The notes beneath the pieces were generated by a model. That model did no database searches, was not told the origin of the DNA, and was given only the letters and a program-made list of their open reading frames with translations. 64,000 bases of DNA, taken from the NCBI GenBank assembly GCA_900550465.1, contig URSC01000009.1, positions 38,901-102,900 on the forward strand, written 5' to 3'. Position numbers and translations under genes: made by a program. This DNA is from an uncultured Alistipes sp. (lineage in GTDB: Bacteria; Bacteroidota; Bacteroidia; Bacteroidales; UBA932). This document shows positions 51,214 to 60,610 of the stretch, piece by piece (positions within the stretch are counted from its first letter, which is position 1; every line of letters starts with the position of its first letter).

Positions 51214-51262
51214 CGATATTGTTGGAGAAGTTCTCCGCCCGTCTGCGGGAGCGGGTACGGGA

Positions 51263-51514
51263 TTACTTCTGGCGGTTCTTGTAGCGCTGGTAGAATTTGT
51301 CCACGCGGCCGGCGGTGTCGACGAGTTTCATCTTTCCTGTATAGAAAGGATGGGAGGTGTTGGAAATCTCGACCTTTACGAGGGGATAGGTCACGCCCTC
51401 GATGTCGATGGTCTCCCTGGTGTTGACACAGGAGCGGGTGATGAACACATGCTCATTGGACATATCCTTGAAAGCTACAAGACGGTAGGATTCGGGATGT
51501 ATACCTTTTTTCAT
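51263..51514 (-). CDS. rpmE2: 50S ribosomal protein L31, type B
   Basis: This 83-residue protein has the type B L31 pattern: MKKGIHPESYR, FITRSCVNT, VKVEISNTSHPFYTG, GRVDKFYQRY. The zinc-binding CxxC pairs of type A are missing; a single Cys remains. Type B L31 often replaces the zinc form in zinc shortage in other phyla, but Bacteroidetes usually carry this form constitutively. It has its own promoter at 51557-51588. Confidence 0.95.
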   Translation of the reverse strand: MKKGIHPESYRLVAFKDMSNEHVFITRSCVNTRETIDIEGVTYPLVKVEISNTSHPFYTGKMKLVDTAGRVDKFYQRYKNRQK

Positions 51515-51556
51515 CGTGTTTGAGTGTTTATAAATTGTCTAATCAAATTCGGACCG

Positions 51557-51588
51557 CAAAAGTATGTATAATTTCTCTGACTCCCAAA
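51557..51588 (-). promoter_or_regulatory. Complete promoter for rpmE2
   Basis: Minus strand: TTTG (51585-51588), 20-bp spacer, TACTTTTG (51557-51564). The leader is about 40 nt. Confidence 0.78.
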
Positions 51589-51604
51589 TTTTTCCGCGTC
51601 ATAT

Positions 51605-52780
51605 TCAGACTCCTGGATTTTTCACCCTCGTCAGCTGGTCGTCGTAGAGCATATAGCGGCGGGCCTTGCGGATCCACTTCTGTTCCTCTACCTTGATATG
51701 CTCGAAAAGCCCGCTCCAGGAAATGCCGCCGGTGACATAGGCGGTCATGACCTCGTCTCCGAGCACTGCCGGAAGCCCCGAGATATCCACTCCTGTCCCG
51801 TCCTCCACAAGCCGGCGCATGATACGCAGGGCATGGGCCACCGAATGATAGGGAACGCCGGGACGGGGGAGCATCTGGAAACCGTAGCAGCTCCGGTCCT
51901 TCCAGCGGCCGAAGCGGGGCGAGAACACAGTCCGGCGGAGGAACACTCCGGTGTCGGACAGACCTCCGAGGTCATTTCCCTCCCTCAGATACCGGTCCAT
52001 GTAGGGAGCGCCGAACAGCTCGTAGGGACGCGCCGTACCCTCCCCGAAGCTCAGGTCGGTACCCGACAGGAGGACCATGCCGCAGTAGAAATTGGAAGTG
52101 AACAGTCCCGGCACATCCTGACGCGGCGGGATACTCCACGGCATCAGGTACTGGGTGGCGGGGCGAACCATATACGAGATAATGTGCAGGGGGAACCTGG
52201 CTCCTATCTCGGAATAGAAGAGGTTGGCCAGTTCTCCCAGCGTAAGGCCGTGCCGGTGAGGGATGCCCTCTATGCCCGCAGCTTCCGAACTGCCGGGACA
52301 CAGGGTCGTTCCCTCCACCGAGCGTCCGCAGATATTCTCCCTGTCGAGAATGTAGACCGACAGAGACAGTCCGCTGTGATGTATCAGCTGGAATATCTCG
52401 TAGAGAAGGGCTGTCAGGGAATCATACCTCGAGCCCGTATCCTGATACTCGATGATGAGGGCGTCCACATCCTCCAGCACCCCGGCATCCATGACAAGCT
52501 CTCCGGAAGGACCGGTGTGCAAAGGCACGAACAGGCAGTCGTCCAGTCCCAGGGAGGCGTACACGGGGGCCTCGCCCAGCGACCTGTCGGGTTTCTCTCC
52601 GAAGATGCCGTCCGCAGGGAAAAGCACCTTGCGCAGCCTCCCGTTGCGGTACAGGCTCTCGAAGAGATACTCCTGCCGCTCCGGGTCCCAGGCCGACTGA
52701 TTGCACAGCACGGCCAGGGACCCCCGGCGCAGCACCAGATCCTCCTGACGGTCGAGCGGTGTGGTCCTGAATGAGAACAT
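51605..52780 (-). CDS. DUF1343 / NamZ-like protein
   Basis: This 391-residue protein matches the DUF1343 family, whose characterised member NamZ is an exo-beta-N-acetylmuramidase that removes MurNAc from peptidoglycan fragments. Family marks are LAVLCNQSA near 22, FPADGIFGEKPD near 54, IEYQDTGSRYDS near 110 and ILDRENICGR near 144, with a later PWSIPPRQD. No signal peptide is seen, so it may act in the cytoplasm on recycled muropeptides; that is inferred. It is the last gene of the Bat/glmM operon, 6 bp after glmM. Sequence divergence from classical members makes activity uncertain. Confidence 0.75.
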   Translation of the reverse strand: MFSFRTTPLDRQEDLVLRRGSLAVLCNQSAWDPERQEYLFESLYRNGRLRKVLFPADGIFGEKPDRSLGEAPVYASLGLDDCLFVPLHTGPSGELVMDAGVLEDVDALIIEYQDTGSRYDSLTALLYEIFQLIHHSGLSLSVYILDRENICGRSVEGTTLCPGSSEAAGIEGIPHRHGLTLGELANLFYSEIGARFPLHIISYMVRPATQYLMPWSIPPRQDVPGLFTSNFYCGMVLLSGTDLSFGEGTARPYELFGAPYMDRYLREGNDLGGLSDTGVFLRRTVFSPRFGRWKDRSCYGFQMLPRPGVPYHSVAHALRIMRRLVEDGTGVDISGLPAVLGDEVMTAYVTGGISWSGLFEHIKVEEQKWIRKARRYMLYDDQLTRVKNPGV

Positions 52781-52786
52781 ACCGCC

Positions 52787-54175
52787 CTATCCTATTATTT
52801 TTCTGGCGATATCCATCACCTCGGCCGCAACCTTCTCTGCAGAAGCCTCATCGGCAGCCTCCGAATACACGCGGATGATCGGCTCGGTGTTGGACTTACG
52901 CAGGTGCACCCACATCTTTTCACGGTCGAAGTCAATCTTCACCCCGTCGATGTCGGTGATACGCTCGGAAGCATAGCGTTTCTTTATCTCTTCCAGTATC
53001 TTCTCTATCAGAGAGCGGTCGGAAAGCTCGATGCGGTTCTTGGATATCACATACTGGGGCAGACCGGCGCGTACCTCGGTCACCTTCTTGCCGGAGCGTA
53101 CGAGCGAGCTCAGGAAAAGGGCGGTGCCTATAAGAGCGTCGCGGCCGTAGTGCAGGTCGGGCACGATGACTCCTCCGTTGCCCTCGCCTCCGATGACGGC
53201 ACCGGTGCGCTTCATCTCGGTAGTCACATTGACCTCACCCACAGCAGAGGCTGTGTAGGTGCAGCCATGAGCCTCGGTCACATCGCGCAGGGCACGGGAA
53301 GACGACAGGTTCGATACTGTAGGGCCGGGCCGGCGTGAGAGCACGTAGTCAGCCACGGACACCAGAGTGTACTCCTCTCCGAAGAACGAGCCGTCCTCGC
53401 AGACCAGTGCCAGACGGTCCACGTCCGGATCCACCGCAATACCCAGGTCGGCTTTCTCGGAAGCCACGCGGGAGCACAGGTCCGTCAGATGCGAGGGCAG
53501 AGGCTCGGGATTGTGGGCAAACTGTCCCGTAGGCTCGCAGTTGAGCATCACGCACTCCACTCCGAGTGCCTCCAGCAGACGGGGCATCACTATACCGCCC
53601 ACCGAGTTGACGGCATCCAGCACCACCTTGAAGCCATGGGCGCGGATACCCTCAGTATCCACCAGCGGATGGGCCAGGACGGCCTGCACATGCGCGTCGG
53701 TAAAGTCCTTCTCCACGTAAGAGCCCAGAGAATCCACATCGCAGTACTCGAACCCCTCGCGGTCGGCTATCTCAACCAGTTCCGCACCCTCGGCGGCATT
53801 GAGGAACTCCCCGTGCTCATTGAGCAGCTTGAGGGCATTCCACTGCTTGGGATTGTGCGAAGCCGTCAGGATGATACCTCCGTCGGCCTTCTCGAAGACC
53901 ACGGCCATCTCCACAGTCGGAGTGGAGGCCAGACCGGCGTTGACCACGTCTATGCCGCAGGCTCTCAGGGTTCCGCAGACTATCTCGTCCACCATGGGGC
54001 CCGAGATACGGGCATCACGTCCCACCACCACCTTGAGGCGGCGGTCACCCTTGCTGCGGTGCAGCATGGCGCTGTATGCTGATACGAATTTTACAATGTC
54101 GAGCGGTGTAAGCGAGTCTCCGCAGGAGCCCCCGATGGTACCCCTGATACCGGAGATAGATTTGATAAGTGTCAT
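52787..54175 (-). CDS. glmM: Phosphoglucosamine mutase (or related phosphohexomutase)
   Basis: This 462-residue alpha-D-phosphohexomutase has the phosphoserine site TASHNP (Ser106), metal-binding DPDVDR near 253, the sugar-binding motif GEGNGG near 330 and the phosphate-binding RKSNTEPIIRVY near 430. GlmM converts glucosamine 6-phosphate to glucosamine 1-phosphate for UDP-GlcNAc synthesis. Phosphoglucomutase/phosphomannomutase specificity is possible, but length and GEGNGG favour GlmM. It lies between batE (12 bp) and a NamZ-like gene (6 bp), linking the operon with cell-wall precursors. Confidence 0.88.
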   Translation of the reverse strand: MTLIKSISGIRGTIGGSCGDSLTPLDIVKFVSAYSAMLHRSKGDRRLKVVVGRDARISGPMVDEIVCGTLRACGIDVVNAGLASTPTVEMAVVFEKADGGIILTASHNPKQWNALKLLNEHGEFLNAAEGAELVEIADREGFEYCDVDSLGSYVEKDFTDAHVQAVLAHPLVDTEGIRAHGFKVVLDAVNSVGGIVMPRLLEALGVECVMLNCEPTGQFAHNPEPLPSHLTDLCSRVASEKADLGIAVDPDVDRLALVCEDGSFFGEEYTLVSVADYVLSRRPGPTVSNLSSSRALRDVTEAHGCTYTASAVGEVNVTTEMKRTGAVIGGEGNGGVIVPDLHYGRDALIGTALFLSSLVRSGKKVTEVRAGLPQYVISKNRIELSDRSLIEKILEEIKKRYASERITDIDGVKIDFDREKMWVHLRKSNTEPIIRVYSEAADEASAEKVAAEVMDIARKIIG

Positions 54176-54187
54176 AGCTGTATAGTT

Positions 54188-54967
54188 TTAAATTGTTTCA
54201 ATATCATTGCCCTGCAGCCATCCCTGCCGTCCGTCCGACAGTTCTATGCGGTACCACTTTCCGAGGCTGTCCACTACCGAGACCTTGGTCCCCTCGTGCA
54301 GGATGAAGAGAGACTGGTCGGTAGAGCCTGGAGAACTCTTGACACTGCTCACCGGAACGGTCACCACCGCCTCGCCCGAGTCCTCGACGGCCGAACGCAG
54401 ATTGAAGGCAAATACAGTGGAGATCACCATGAAGACCAGGGCTACTACGGCCAGGGCAAATGCCGTCTTGCGCAGGGCCAGGGAACGTCCGAAACGGAAC
54501 AGCAGCACCATGACGGCCACCGCCAGCAGCAGGGCCAGGGCTATCCATGCCCAGGCATCCGAGGAAAGGGTATCGCGGAAAGCCTTGAACCAGGTCAGGA
54601 GAATGAACTCCGGCACGGCCTCTATCCGGTCCAGTGTCTGCTCCCTGGCTATCTCCAGATTGACCGCAGCATCCTCGTAGGCGGGGTCCAGTTTCAGGGC
54701 CTTCTCGTAATAAAGTATGGAAAGGCCAACACGGTGTCCCAGCTTGTAGCAGCAGTTGCCCATATTGTAGTACAGGGCCGGCGACACATAGCCGGCCTCC
54801 TCGATGGCGGCAAATCCGTCCAGCGCCGCCTGGTAGTTCTCTTCCGTATAGTCGCTGACTGCCTGAGCCCAGAGCGAGTCCACATCCTGGGCCTGAGCCG
54901 CCGGCAGCACGGCGGCCGCCAGCACCAGCACTACTGTCATCATTCTTATCATCGTCTTCATACTCAA
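54188..54967 (-). CDS. batE: BatE-like protein: TPR, two membrane helices, SH3-like domain
   Basis: This 259-residue protein has a signal peptide (~1-26), a TPR region (~30-100; ALYYNMGNCCYKLG, ILYYEKALKLDPAYEDAAVNL), two membrane helices (~138-158 and ~170-190) and a C-terminal bacterial SH3 domain (~200-258; TKVSVVDSLGKWYRIELSDGRQGWL). This layout is that of BatE in the Bacteroides aerotolerance operon. It overlaps batD by 4 bp. The molecular function of Bat proteins is not settled; they are linked to stress resistance and the envelope. Confidence 0.82.
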   Translation of the reverse strand: MSMKTMIRMMTVVLVLAAAVLPAAQAQDVDSLWAQAVSDYTEENYQAALDGFAAIEEAGYVSPALYYNMGNCCYKLGHRVGLSILYYEKALKLDPAYEDAAVNLEIAREQTLDRIEAVPEFILLTWFKAFRDTLSSDAWAWIALALLLAVAVMVLLFRFGRSLALRKTAFALAVVALVFMVISTVFAFNLRSAVEDSGEAVVTVPVSSVKSSPGSTDQSLFILHEGTKVSVVDSLGKWYRIELSDGRQGWLQGNDIETI

Positions 54968-56784
54968 CTTTCGATTTGGGATATAACTTTTACCGCCTGC
55001 TGATAGTGCTTCTCCATGGCTTCTGAGCCGGAAGCGGGGGCATAGCGGGCATACTCACAGGCATCCAGGATATCGTACAGTTCCTGTATCACAGCCTCGT
55101 CCTTGCCGCGGGAACGGAGTTCCTCCCCTATCCTCTCGCGGGTCAGATCGGCCACGGGCAGCATCAGCTTGTCGGAGATGTATCCGTGCAGGGCCTTATG
55201 CAGCTCCTCGTAGAATGCACTGTACAGTCCCTGTCTGAGGAAGGCGGAGGCGTTCTTCAGACGGGCCCGGGCCACTTTCATGGCCTTGCGGTTGCGGGTG
55301 CCGGCCACGTCGCTCCGGCGGGCAATGCTGCGGCTCAGCAGAATCCACACGGCAGCGGCCGCCAGCACTATCGCCACCGGTATAATGAGCATCGCAGGAG
55401 AGCCGACCATCATCCGTCCGGCTTTTTTCAGGCGCGGAACGGTGGAGATGAAGCGGATATCCTCACCCAGGCTCTCGACACTCCGCTTGCTCACCCCGGA
55501 GGGGATGACGGCGGCGTCGGTGCGGGTACCCTCGCCCACCTTCAGGCGCAGTGGCCCGGAAGAGAGGGTGCGGTAGCGTCCAGCCGCTATATCATAATAG
55601 GTAAATTCCACAGGATCTATGTCAAATACTCCGGGAGCCCTGGGAATGAAAGGATACTCGAAGGTAAGTGTTCCGGTGGAGCCCGATTCTCCAGTAGAGA
55701 TGTTCTCGGTCTTGCGCACGTCGTACGCCTCAAAGTCAGCGGGAAGCTGAACTTTCGGAGCGTCCACCAGATTGATGTTGCCAGTACCGGATATGGTAAT
55801 CTTCAGGGAGGTAGCCTCATGGGCGGCCACACTGTCCGAGTCAAATCCGGCACTGAGCCTGAACGAGCCCACACCTCCGGTAAATGAGGCGGGGGCTCCG
55901 GCCGGCAGGGCCGAGACATTGATGGTCACAGGCTCGCTGGTCACCCGCTTGCGTATTGTCTGGTAAGAGCTGAAGAAATCGTCGAAGATGGAGCGGGGTC
56001 CGGTCTGCTCGGCCCGTACCTGGAGAAGGCACACCAGTTCGGAAGGGTCAATGGTCAGGGCCCCGGTCTGCTGCGGCAGGAGCATATAGCGGCGCAGGAG
56101 GGCTGAATTGTAAATCTGGCCGTTGTAGTTCTCGCGGACAAACTGGATATTCTGCGGAGCATCTATCTCCTGGCTCCAGAACCCGTCGAAGGTCGGAAAG
56201 CGCACGTCCTCGAAGCCGCTGATGGCTGACGACTGCACATAGAGCTTGAGGGTCACTATGACCGGCTCGCCCACCACCGCCCTGGTCTTGCTTACGCTCA
56301 TGCGCAGCATCAGGTCCTCTCCGGCACTCTGACGCTGCCCTCCGGCAGCAGCAGAGCCCTGGTCAGGCACCTGTCCCTTGACGGCCTCTATCGTCCGAGG
56401 CTCGGTGCTGTAGGTCTCCTTGCCTATCTTCACCGAGGCCGGGGCCAGCGTCACCTTGCCCTCCTGCATGGCCCTGACCGTATAGGTGTAGCTGCGGGTG
56501 TGGGTAGTTGAGCTCTGACCGTTGATGTTCTGATAACTGGTCGATGTGGAGGATACCGGTCCGGCGAGTACCTCCAGTCCCTCGAAGGACGGGGGTACGA
56601 AGTCCGACACCTTGCCGCCTTCGTATGTGGCCGTGAAGACCACCCTGAATATCTCGTCGGTGGAGACCACCGCCGGAGCGTCCGCCGTGAAGCTGTTCTG
56701 GGCCGACGCTGTCAGCACGCACAGCAGCGTCAGTGCCGCTGCCGCCGCCGTTCTGCCGAATACTCTGTACAATCCCTTTATCAT
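54964..56784 (-). CDS. batD: BatD family protein (oxygen tolerance)
   Basis: This 606-residue protein has a signal peptide (~1-28), a long periplasmic beta-sandwich region (~30-430; repeated strands such as FVPPSFEGLEVLAGPV, VTLKLYVQSSAISGFEDVRFPTFDGFWS), one membrane helix near 460-480 and a C-terminal cytoplasmic helical domain (~500-606). It matches BatD/DUF7379-like proteins in layout. It overlaps batE and starts one base after the batBC stop. Confidence 0.86.
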   Translation of the reverse strand: MIKGLYRVFGRTAAAAALTLLCVLTASAQNSFTADAPAVVSTDEIFRVVFTATYEGGKVSDFVPPSFEGLEVLAGPVSSTSTSYQNINGQSSTTHTRSYTYTVRAMQEGKVTLAPASVKIGKETYSTEPRTIEAVKGQVPDQGSAAAGGQRQSAGEDLMLRMSVSKTRAVVGEPVIVTLKLYVQSSAISGFEDVRFPTFDGFWSQEIDAPQNIQFVRENYNGQIYNSALLRRYMLLPQQTGALTIDPSELVCLLQVRAEQTGPRSIFDDFFSSYQTIRKRVTSEPVTINVSALPAGAPASFTGGVGSFRLSAGFDSDSVAAHEATSLKITISGTGNINLVDAPKVQLPADFEAYDVRKTENISTGESGSTGTLTFEYPFIPRAPGVFDIDPVEFTYYDIAAGRYRTLSSGPLRLKVGEGTRTDAAVIPSGVSKRSVESLGEDIRFISTVPRLKKAGRMMVGSPAMLIIPVAIVLAAAAVWILLSRSIARRSDVAGTRNRKAMKVARARLKNASAFLRQGLYSAFYEELHKALHGYISDKLMLPVADLTRERIGEELRSRGKDEAVIQELYDILDACEYARYAPASGSEAMEKHYQQAVKVISQIES

Positions 56785-56785
56785 T

Positions 56786-58531
56786 TTACCAATTTTTCTC
56801 CTTCTCTTTAGATTTCTGCTGCAGAGCCTTTGCCTTCTTGACCTTATCCTGGGTCTGTTTTTCCTTGTCCTCTATGGCCTGGAGCATCTGCTGCGCGGCC
56901 TGAGGGGAGATCTGCGGCTGGTTCTGCTGCTGTTGCTGCTGATCCTGGTTCTGCTGATTCTGGTCCTGGTCCTGATTCTGATCGTTCTGCTGATCATTAT
57001 TCTGGTTCTGGTCCTGATTCTGCTGGTTCTGATCCTGGTTCTGGTCTTGCTGCTGTTGCTGCTGATTCTGACTCTGCTGGTTCTGCTGCTGGTCCTTCAG
57101 CATCTTCTGGGCATAGGCCAGATTGGACTTGGTCTCAAAATTATCCGGCTGCAGACGCAGGGACTCCTTGAAGGCCTCCACGGCCTCCTGATACTTCTTC
57201 TGCTTGAGAGCCAGGTTGCCGCTGTTGTGGAAATAGTCCGAGGCCTTGGACTTCGACAGGTTTTTAAGAGTGTCGCCCAGATCCTTGAAGTACAGTTCTG
57301 CCTCATTGTAGCTTTCGGCCTTGTAGAGGGCATTGCCCAGATTGTACTTGGCCGTGACCGAGGCTGAGTCGGCAATCAGGGCCCGCTTGTAGTCTATCTC
57401 CGCCTCACGGTACTGCCCCTTCTTGAAGTCCCGGTTGCCGGCGCGGACCTCAGAGCGGTCGCTCTGGGCCGAAAGGATGGCCGGAGAGAGCACCAGAAGG
57501 GCAGCCAGCACGGTCAGGACCTTCCCGCCGCGTCCGAAGAGGCTTTTCCGGTTACGGGTGTCCGACATGAAAAACTCCAGCAGGAGGAACACCAGTGCTA
57601 TTGCAAAAAAGTACATATACTGTTCGTCAAATTCTTCGAATACTACGGACTGGAACTCCTTGTCCTGGAGGGTGCGGATCTCGTCGATGACGGGATTGAG
57701 GCCGAACTCGGTGTTGCCGGCCCTCACGTAGAGGCCCTGTCCGGCGGAGGCGATGTCCCGGAGAGTCTGCTCGTCCAGACGGGTCACGACTATATTGCCG
57801 TCCTTGTCCTTTAGCAGGCCGCCGTCCATCGGAATCGGCTTGCCCTCGGGAGAGCCTACTCCGATACAGAATACCCTCGCTCCCATATCCACGGCATCAC
57901 GGGCGGCTGCTACGGGGTCGTCCTCGTGGTTCTCGCCGTCGGTTATCAGGATGATGGCCCGGCTGTGCTCGCTCTCCGAAGTGAATCCGCGGATGGCAGT
58001 CCTGATGGCCTCGCCCAGAGCGGTGCCCTGCACGGGCACGGACTCAGTGGTTATGGAGTTGAGGAAAATCTTGGCCGATACGTAGTCGGAGGTGATCGGC
58101 AGCTGGACGAATGACTCGCCTGCGAAGATAATCAGGCCGATACGGTCGCCCTGCAACTCGTCCACCAGCTTGGAGATGGCCAGCTTGGCCCGCTCCAGAC
58201 GGTTGGGAGAGTAGTCCTCGGCCAGCATGGAGTTGGAGACGTCGAGCACCACCATGATCTCGGCGCCCTTGATCTGCCGTTCCTTGAGGGTGGCTCCGAT
58301 CTGAGGTCTGGACATGCCGATGCAGAAGAACAGCAGGGCAATGGAAAGAAGGGTCAGTTTGGCCCATCCCTTGCGGCGGGGCACCTCGGGTGTAAGCCGC
58401 GCCACCAGTTCCGGATCGCCGAAACGGGCGATTCTCTTCCTTCTGAGCCGGCGCATAAGCCAGTATGCTATGAATATCAGGGGTATCAGCAGTATCAGCA
58501 GCAGATACCCGCCTTGTGCCAAATATATCAT
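56786..58531 (-). CDS. BatB-BatC fusion: VWA domain, TPR and Q/N/D-rich tail
   Basis: This 581-residue protein begins like BatB: two membrane helices (~7-27, ~55-75), a von Willebrand factor A domain (~85-290) with the MIDAS motif DVSNSMLAED and ITDGENHEDDP, then a third helix near 305-320. It continues, with a further helix, into a TPR region (~370-500; TAKYNLGNALYKAESYNEAELYF, KSNLAYAQKML) that corresponds to BatC, and a Gln/Asn/Asp repeat tail (~505-560). In many Bacteroidales batB and batC are separate genes. The fusion keeps the two in 1:1 ratio. Confidence 0.83.
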   Translation of the reverse strand: MIYLAQGGYLLLILLIPLIFIAYWLMRRLRRKRIARFGDPELVARLTPEVPRRKGWAKLTLLSIALLFFCIGMSRPQIGATLKERQIKGAEIMVVLDVSNSMLAEDYSPNRLERAKLAISKLVDELQGDRIGLIIFAGESFVQLPITSDYVSAKIFLNSITTESVPVQGTALGEAIRTAIRGFTSESEHSRAIILITDGENHEDDPVAAARDAVDMGARVFCIGVGSPEGKPIPMDGGLLKDKDGNIVVTRLDEQTLRDIASAGQGLYVRAGNTEFGLNPVIDEIRTLQDKEFQSVVFEEFDEQYMYFFAIALVFLLLEFFMSDTRNRKSLFGRGGKVLTVLAALLVLSPAILSAQSDRSEVRAGNRDFKKGQYREAEIDYKRALIADSASVTAKYNLGNALYKAESYNEAELYFKDLGDTLKNLSKSKASDYFHNSGNLALKQKKYQEAVEAFKESLRLQPDNFETKSNLAYAQKMLKDQQQNQQSQNQQQQQQDQNQDQNQQNQDQNQNNDQQNDQNQDQDQNQQNQDQQQQQQNQPQISPQAAQQMLQAIEDKEKQTQDKVKKAKALQQKSKEKEKNW

Positions 58532-59523
58532 GCTATCCTCCTTGCTGCAAAAAGTCTCAAAATTATCTCAAGCAGGAATGCGGCCAGGGCCCAGATGGCG
58601 AAGCGGCCGAATTCCTCGGTATAGACGGGGAAGGAGTCGACGGTAATCTTGACCTTCTCCATCTCGTTGATCTCGCCGTAGATCTGCAGGAGCTTCGTGT
58701 TGTCGGTAGCCCGGAAGTAGGACCCTCCGGTCTGCTCTGCTATCTGCTTCAGCAGGTCCTCGTCTATCTCCACGGGTATATTCTGCACCTGCACTCCGAA
58801 AGGAGTCATCACGGGATAGGGAGCCGTACCCATTGCTCCCACTCCTATCGTATAGACGCGGATGCCGTAGGTCTTGGCTATTTCCGCAGCAGTAAGTGGC
58901 GCTATCTCGCCGCGGTTGTTCACTCCGTCCGTGAGCAGGATCACCACCCGGCTCTTGGCCTGGGAATCCTTGAGGCGGGCCACCGCATTGGCCAGGCCAT
59001 TGCCTATGGCGGTACCGTCATCTATCAGGCCGCACTCTATCTCCTTGATCAGGTTTATCAGCGTAGCCCTGTCGGTGGTAAGGGGCGACTGGGTGTAGCT
59101 CTCGCCGGCAAAGACCACCACTCCGATACGGTCCGAGGGCCGCTGGGAGATGAACTCTATGGCAATGTTCTTGGCCGCCTCGATACGGTCAGGGGTGAAG
59201 TCACGGGCCAGCATACTGGTGGATACGTCGAGGGCCAGGACTATGTCGATACCCTCGGTGTCGGTCTTGCTGACATTGGACGAGCTGCGGGGACGGGCCA
59301 TAGCCACTATCAGCAGGGCTACGGCTATCAGCCTCAGTACCGCCGGGAGATGGCGCAGCACCCTGGCTGCTCCTGCACTTGCCGCGGAGAAAGGGGCGGC
59401 AGTGGACATGGCCACGTAAGGACGGCGGCGGCGCACCTGTTTCCATACGTACCAGGCAGCCATCGGGACGAGCAGCAGTTCCAGCCACAGCACCCACGGA
59501 TACTCAAAGAAAAGGTTATTCAT
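58528..59523 (-). CDS. batA: BatA: membrane VWA-domain protein
   Basis: This 331-residue protein has two N-terminal helices (~8-25, ~60-80), a VWA domain (~90-300) with MIDAS DVSTSMLARDF and LLTDGVNNRGE, and a C-terminal helix (~305-325). It overlaps batBC by 4 bp. By family it partners BatB in a membrane complex controlled by MoxR ATPases. Confidence 0.88.
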   Translation of the reverse strand: MNNLFFEYPWVLWLELLLVPMAAWYVWKQVRRRRPYVAMSTAAPFSAASAGAARVLRHLPAVLRLIAVALLIVAMARPRSSSNVSKTDTEGIDIVLALDVSTSMLARDFTPDRIEAAKNIAIEFISQRPSDRIGVVVFAGESYTQSPLTTDRATLINLIKEIECGLIDDGTAIGNGLANAVARLKDSQAKSRVVILLTDGVNNRGEIAPLTAAEIAKTYGIRVYTIGVGAMGTAPYPVMTPFGVQVQNIPVEIDEDLLKQIAEQTGGSYFRATDNTKLLQIYGEINEMEKVKITVDSFPVYTEEFGRFAIWALAAFLLEIILRLFAARRIA

Positions 59524-60580
59524 CGCCCTGCCCTCCTGTCATTCCGGTTTTGCCACCGTTTCTGTCATTTCCCGTCCGTGAGCTGCCCTTTCCGTCCGCT
59601 CCGGCATTATTTCCGTTATTCCCGGCCTTTTCCGCATCCGACTCCAGTTCCTGCATGAAAGTGTCATTGACGAAACGCACGGCTGCGGGCACGGCATTCT
59701 CATTCTCGGATTCGGAAGCCGTGTACTTGGCGAACTTTACCAGGTCGGCCGTACCGAAGAGGTCCTTGAGCGACTCATAGTCAGATGGCTGTATATCCTT
59801 GACGGACAAGTCTGTAAGTATCTCGGCAGAAGTACGCTCGATCGTCTTGACTCCGAAGCGTTTCTCGATGTAGACCCGGAGAGTGTCGGTAATCTCGGTG
59901 TAGTACTGCTTCTGATTGCCGGTCTGCCAGAGCTTCTCGCCCCTTATGCGGTCCAGGTCGCGCAGGGCCACGATATGAGGCGGATCCTGCGGCGTAGGCT
60001 TACCGAAGAGGGGACGGCTCTTCCTCCGGCGGGCCACCACCATGCAGACAGCCGTTATGACTGCCGCCAGGACCAATGCACCCGCCACCCACGGCAGTAT
60101 CTCCGCGAAGGTCACCGGATAGCGAAACTGCGGCCTGATGTCGTACATCTCGTAAGTCGTGGTGTCAATGGGAATGGTCGTAACTTCCAGAGGCACCTCC
60201 GGCAGACGGAGAGTGTCCACGGCATCCTCGCCCCGATATACATACACCACCAGCGGGGGCAGGACATAGCTGCCGCTGTCAAATGAGGTGATGGTGGCGC
60301 GGGTCTGTACCCGGGAAAAGTCCCGGCCCCGGTCCACCGTATCTATCACGAAATCCCCTATCAGCTCGACTCCGGGCACCACATAGCCGGACATCGAGTC
60401 TATCCTGACCGACATTCCGCGCGGCACCTGCATCTCGGACGTCCATTCGATCTGGTCACCGATCAGAATCGTATCCCGGGAGACCCCGGCCGAGACTATC
60501 TCCTGCGCCCCTGCCCTCAGGGCGGAAAGCAGCAGAAGGGCCGCAGCCGCCGTAATTATACTGATTATTCTGTTTCTCAT
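59516..60580 (-). CDS. Single-pass membrane protein of the Bat operon (DUF4381-like)
   Basis: This 354-residue protein has a signal peptide (~1-25), a periplasmic beta domain (~27-165), one membrane helix (~166-190), a cytoplasmic helical domain (~200-310) and a Gly/Asn/Asp-rich tail. This order resembles the DUF4381/BatD-like membrane component that sits between DUF58 and VWA genes in MoxR-linked operons. The exact family is uncertain. It overlaps batA by 8 bp. Confidence 0.7.
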   Translation of the reverse strand: MRNRIISIITAAAALLLLSALRAGAQEIVSAGVSRDTILIGDQIEWTSEMQVPRGMSVRIDSMSGYVVPGVELIGDFVIDTVDRGRDFSRVQTRATITSFDSGSYVLPPLVVYVYRGEDAVDTLRLPEVPLEVTTIPIDTTTYEMYDIRPQFRYPVTFAEILPWVAGALVLAAVITAVCMVVARRRKSRPLFGKPTPQDPPHIVALRDLDRIRGEKLWQTGNQKQYYTEITDTLRVYIEKRFGVKTIERTSAEILTDLSVKDIQPSDYESLKDLFGTADLVKFAKYTASESENENAVPAAVRFVNDTFMQELESDAEKAGNNGNNAGADGKGSSRTGNDRNGGKTGMTGGQGDE

Positions 60581-60610
60581 ATTTTACATTGTCCTATAAC
60601 ATTCATTCCC

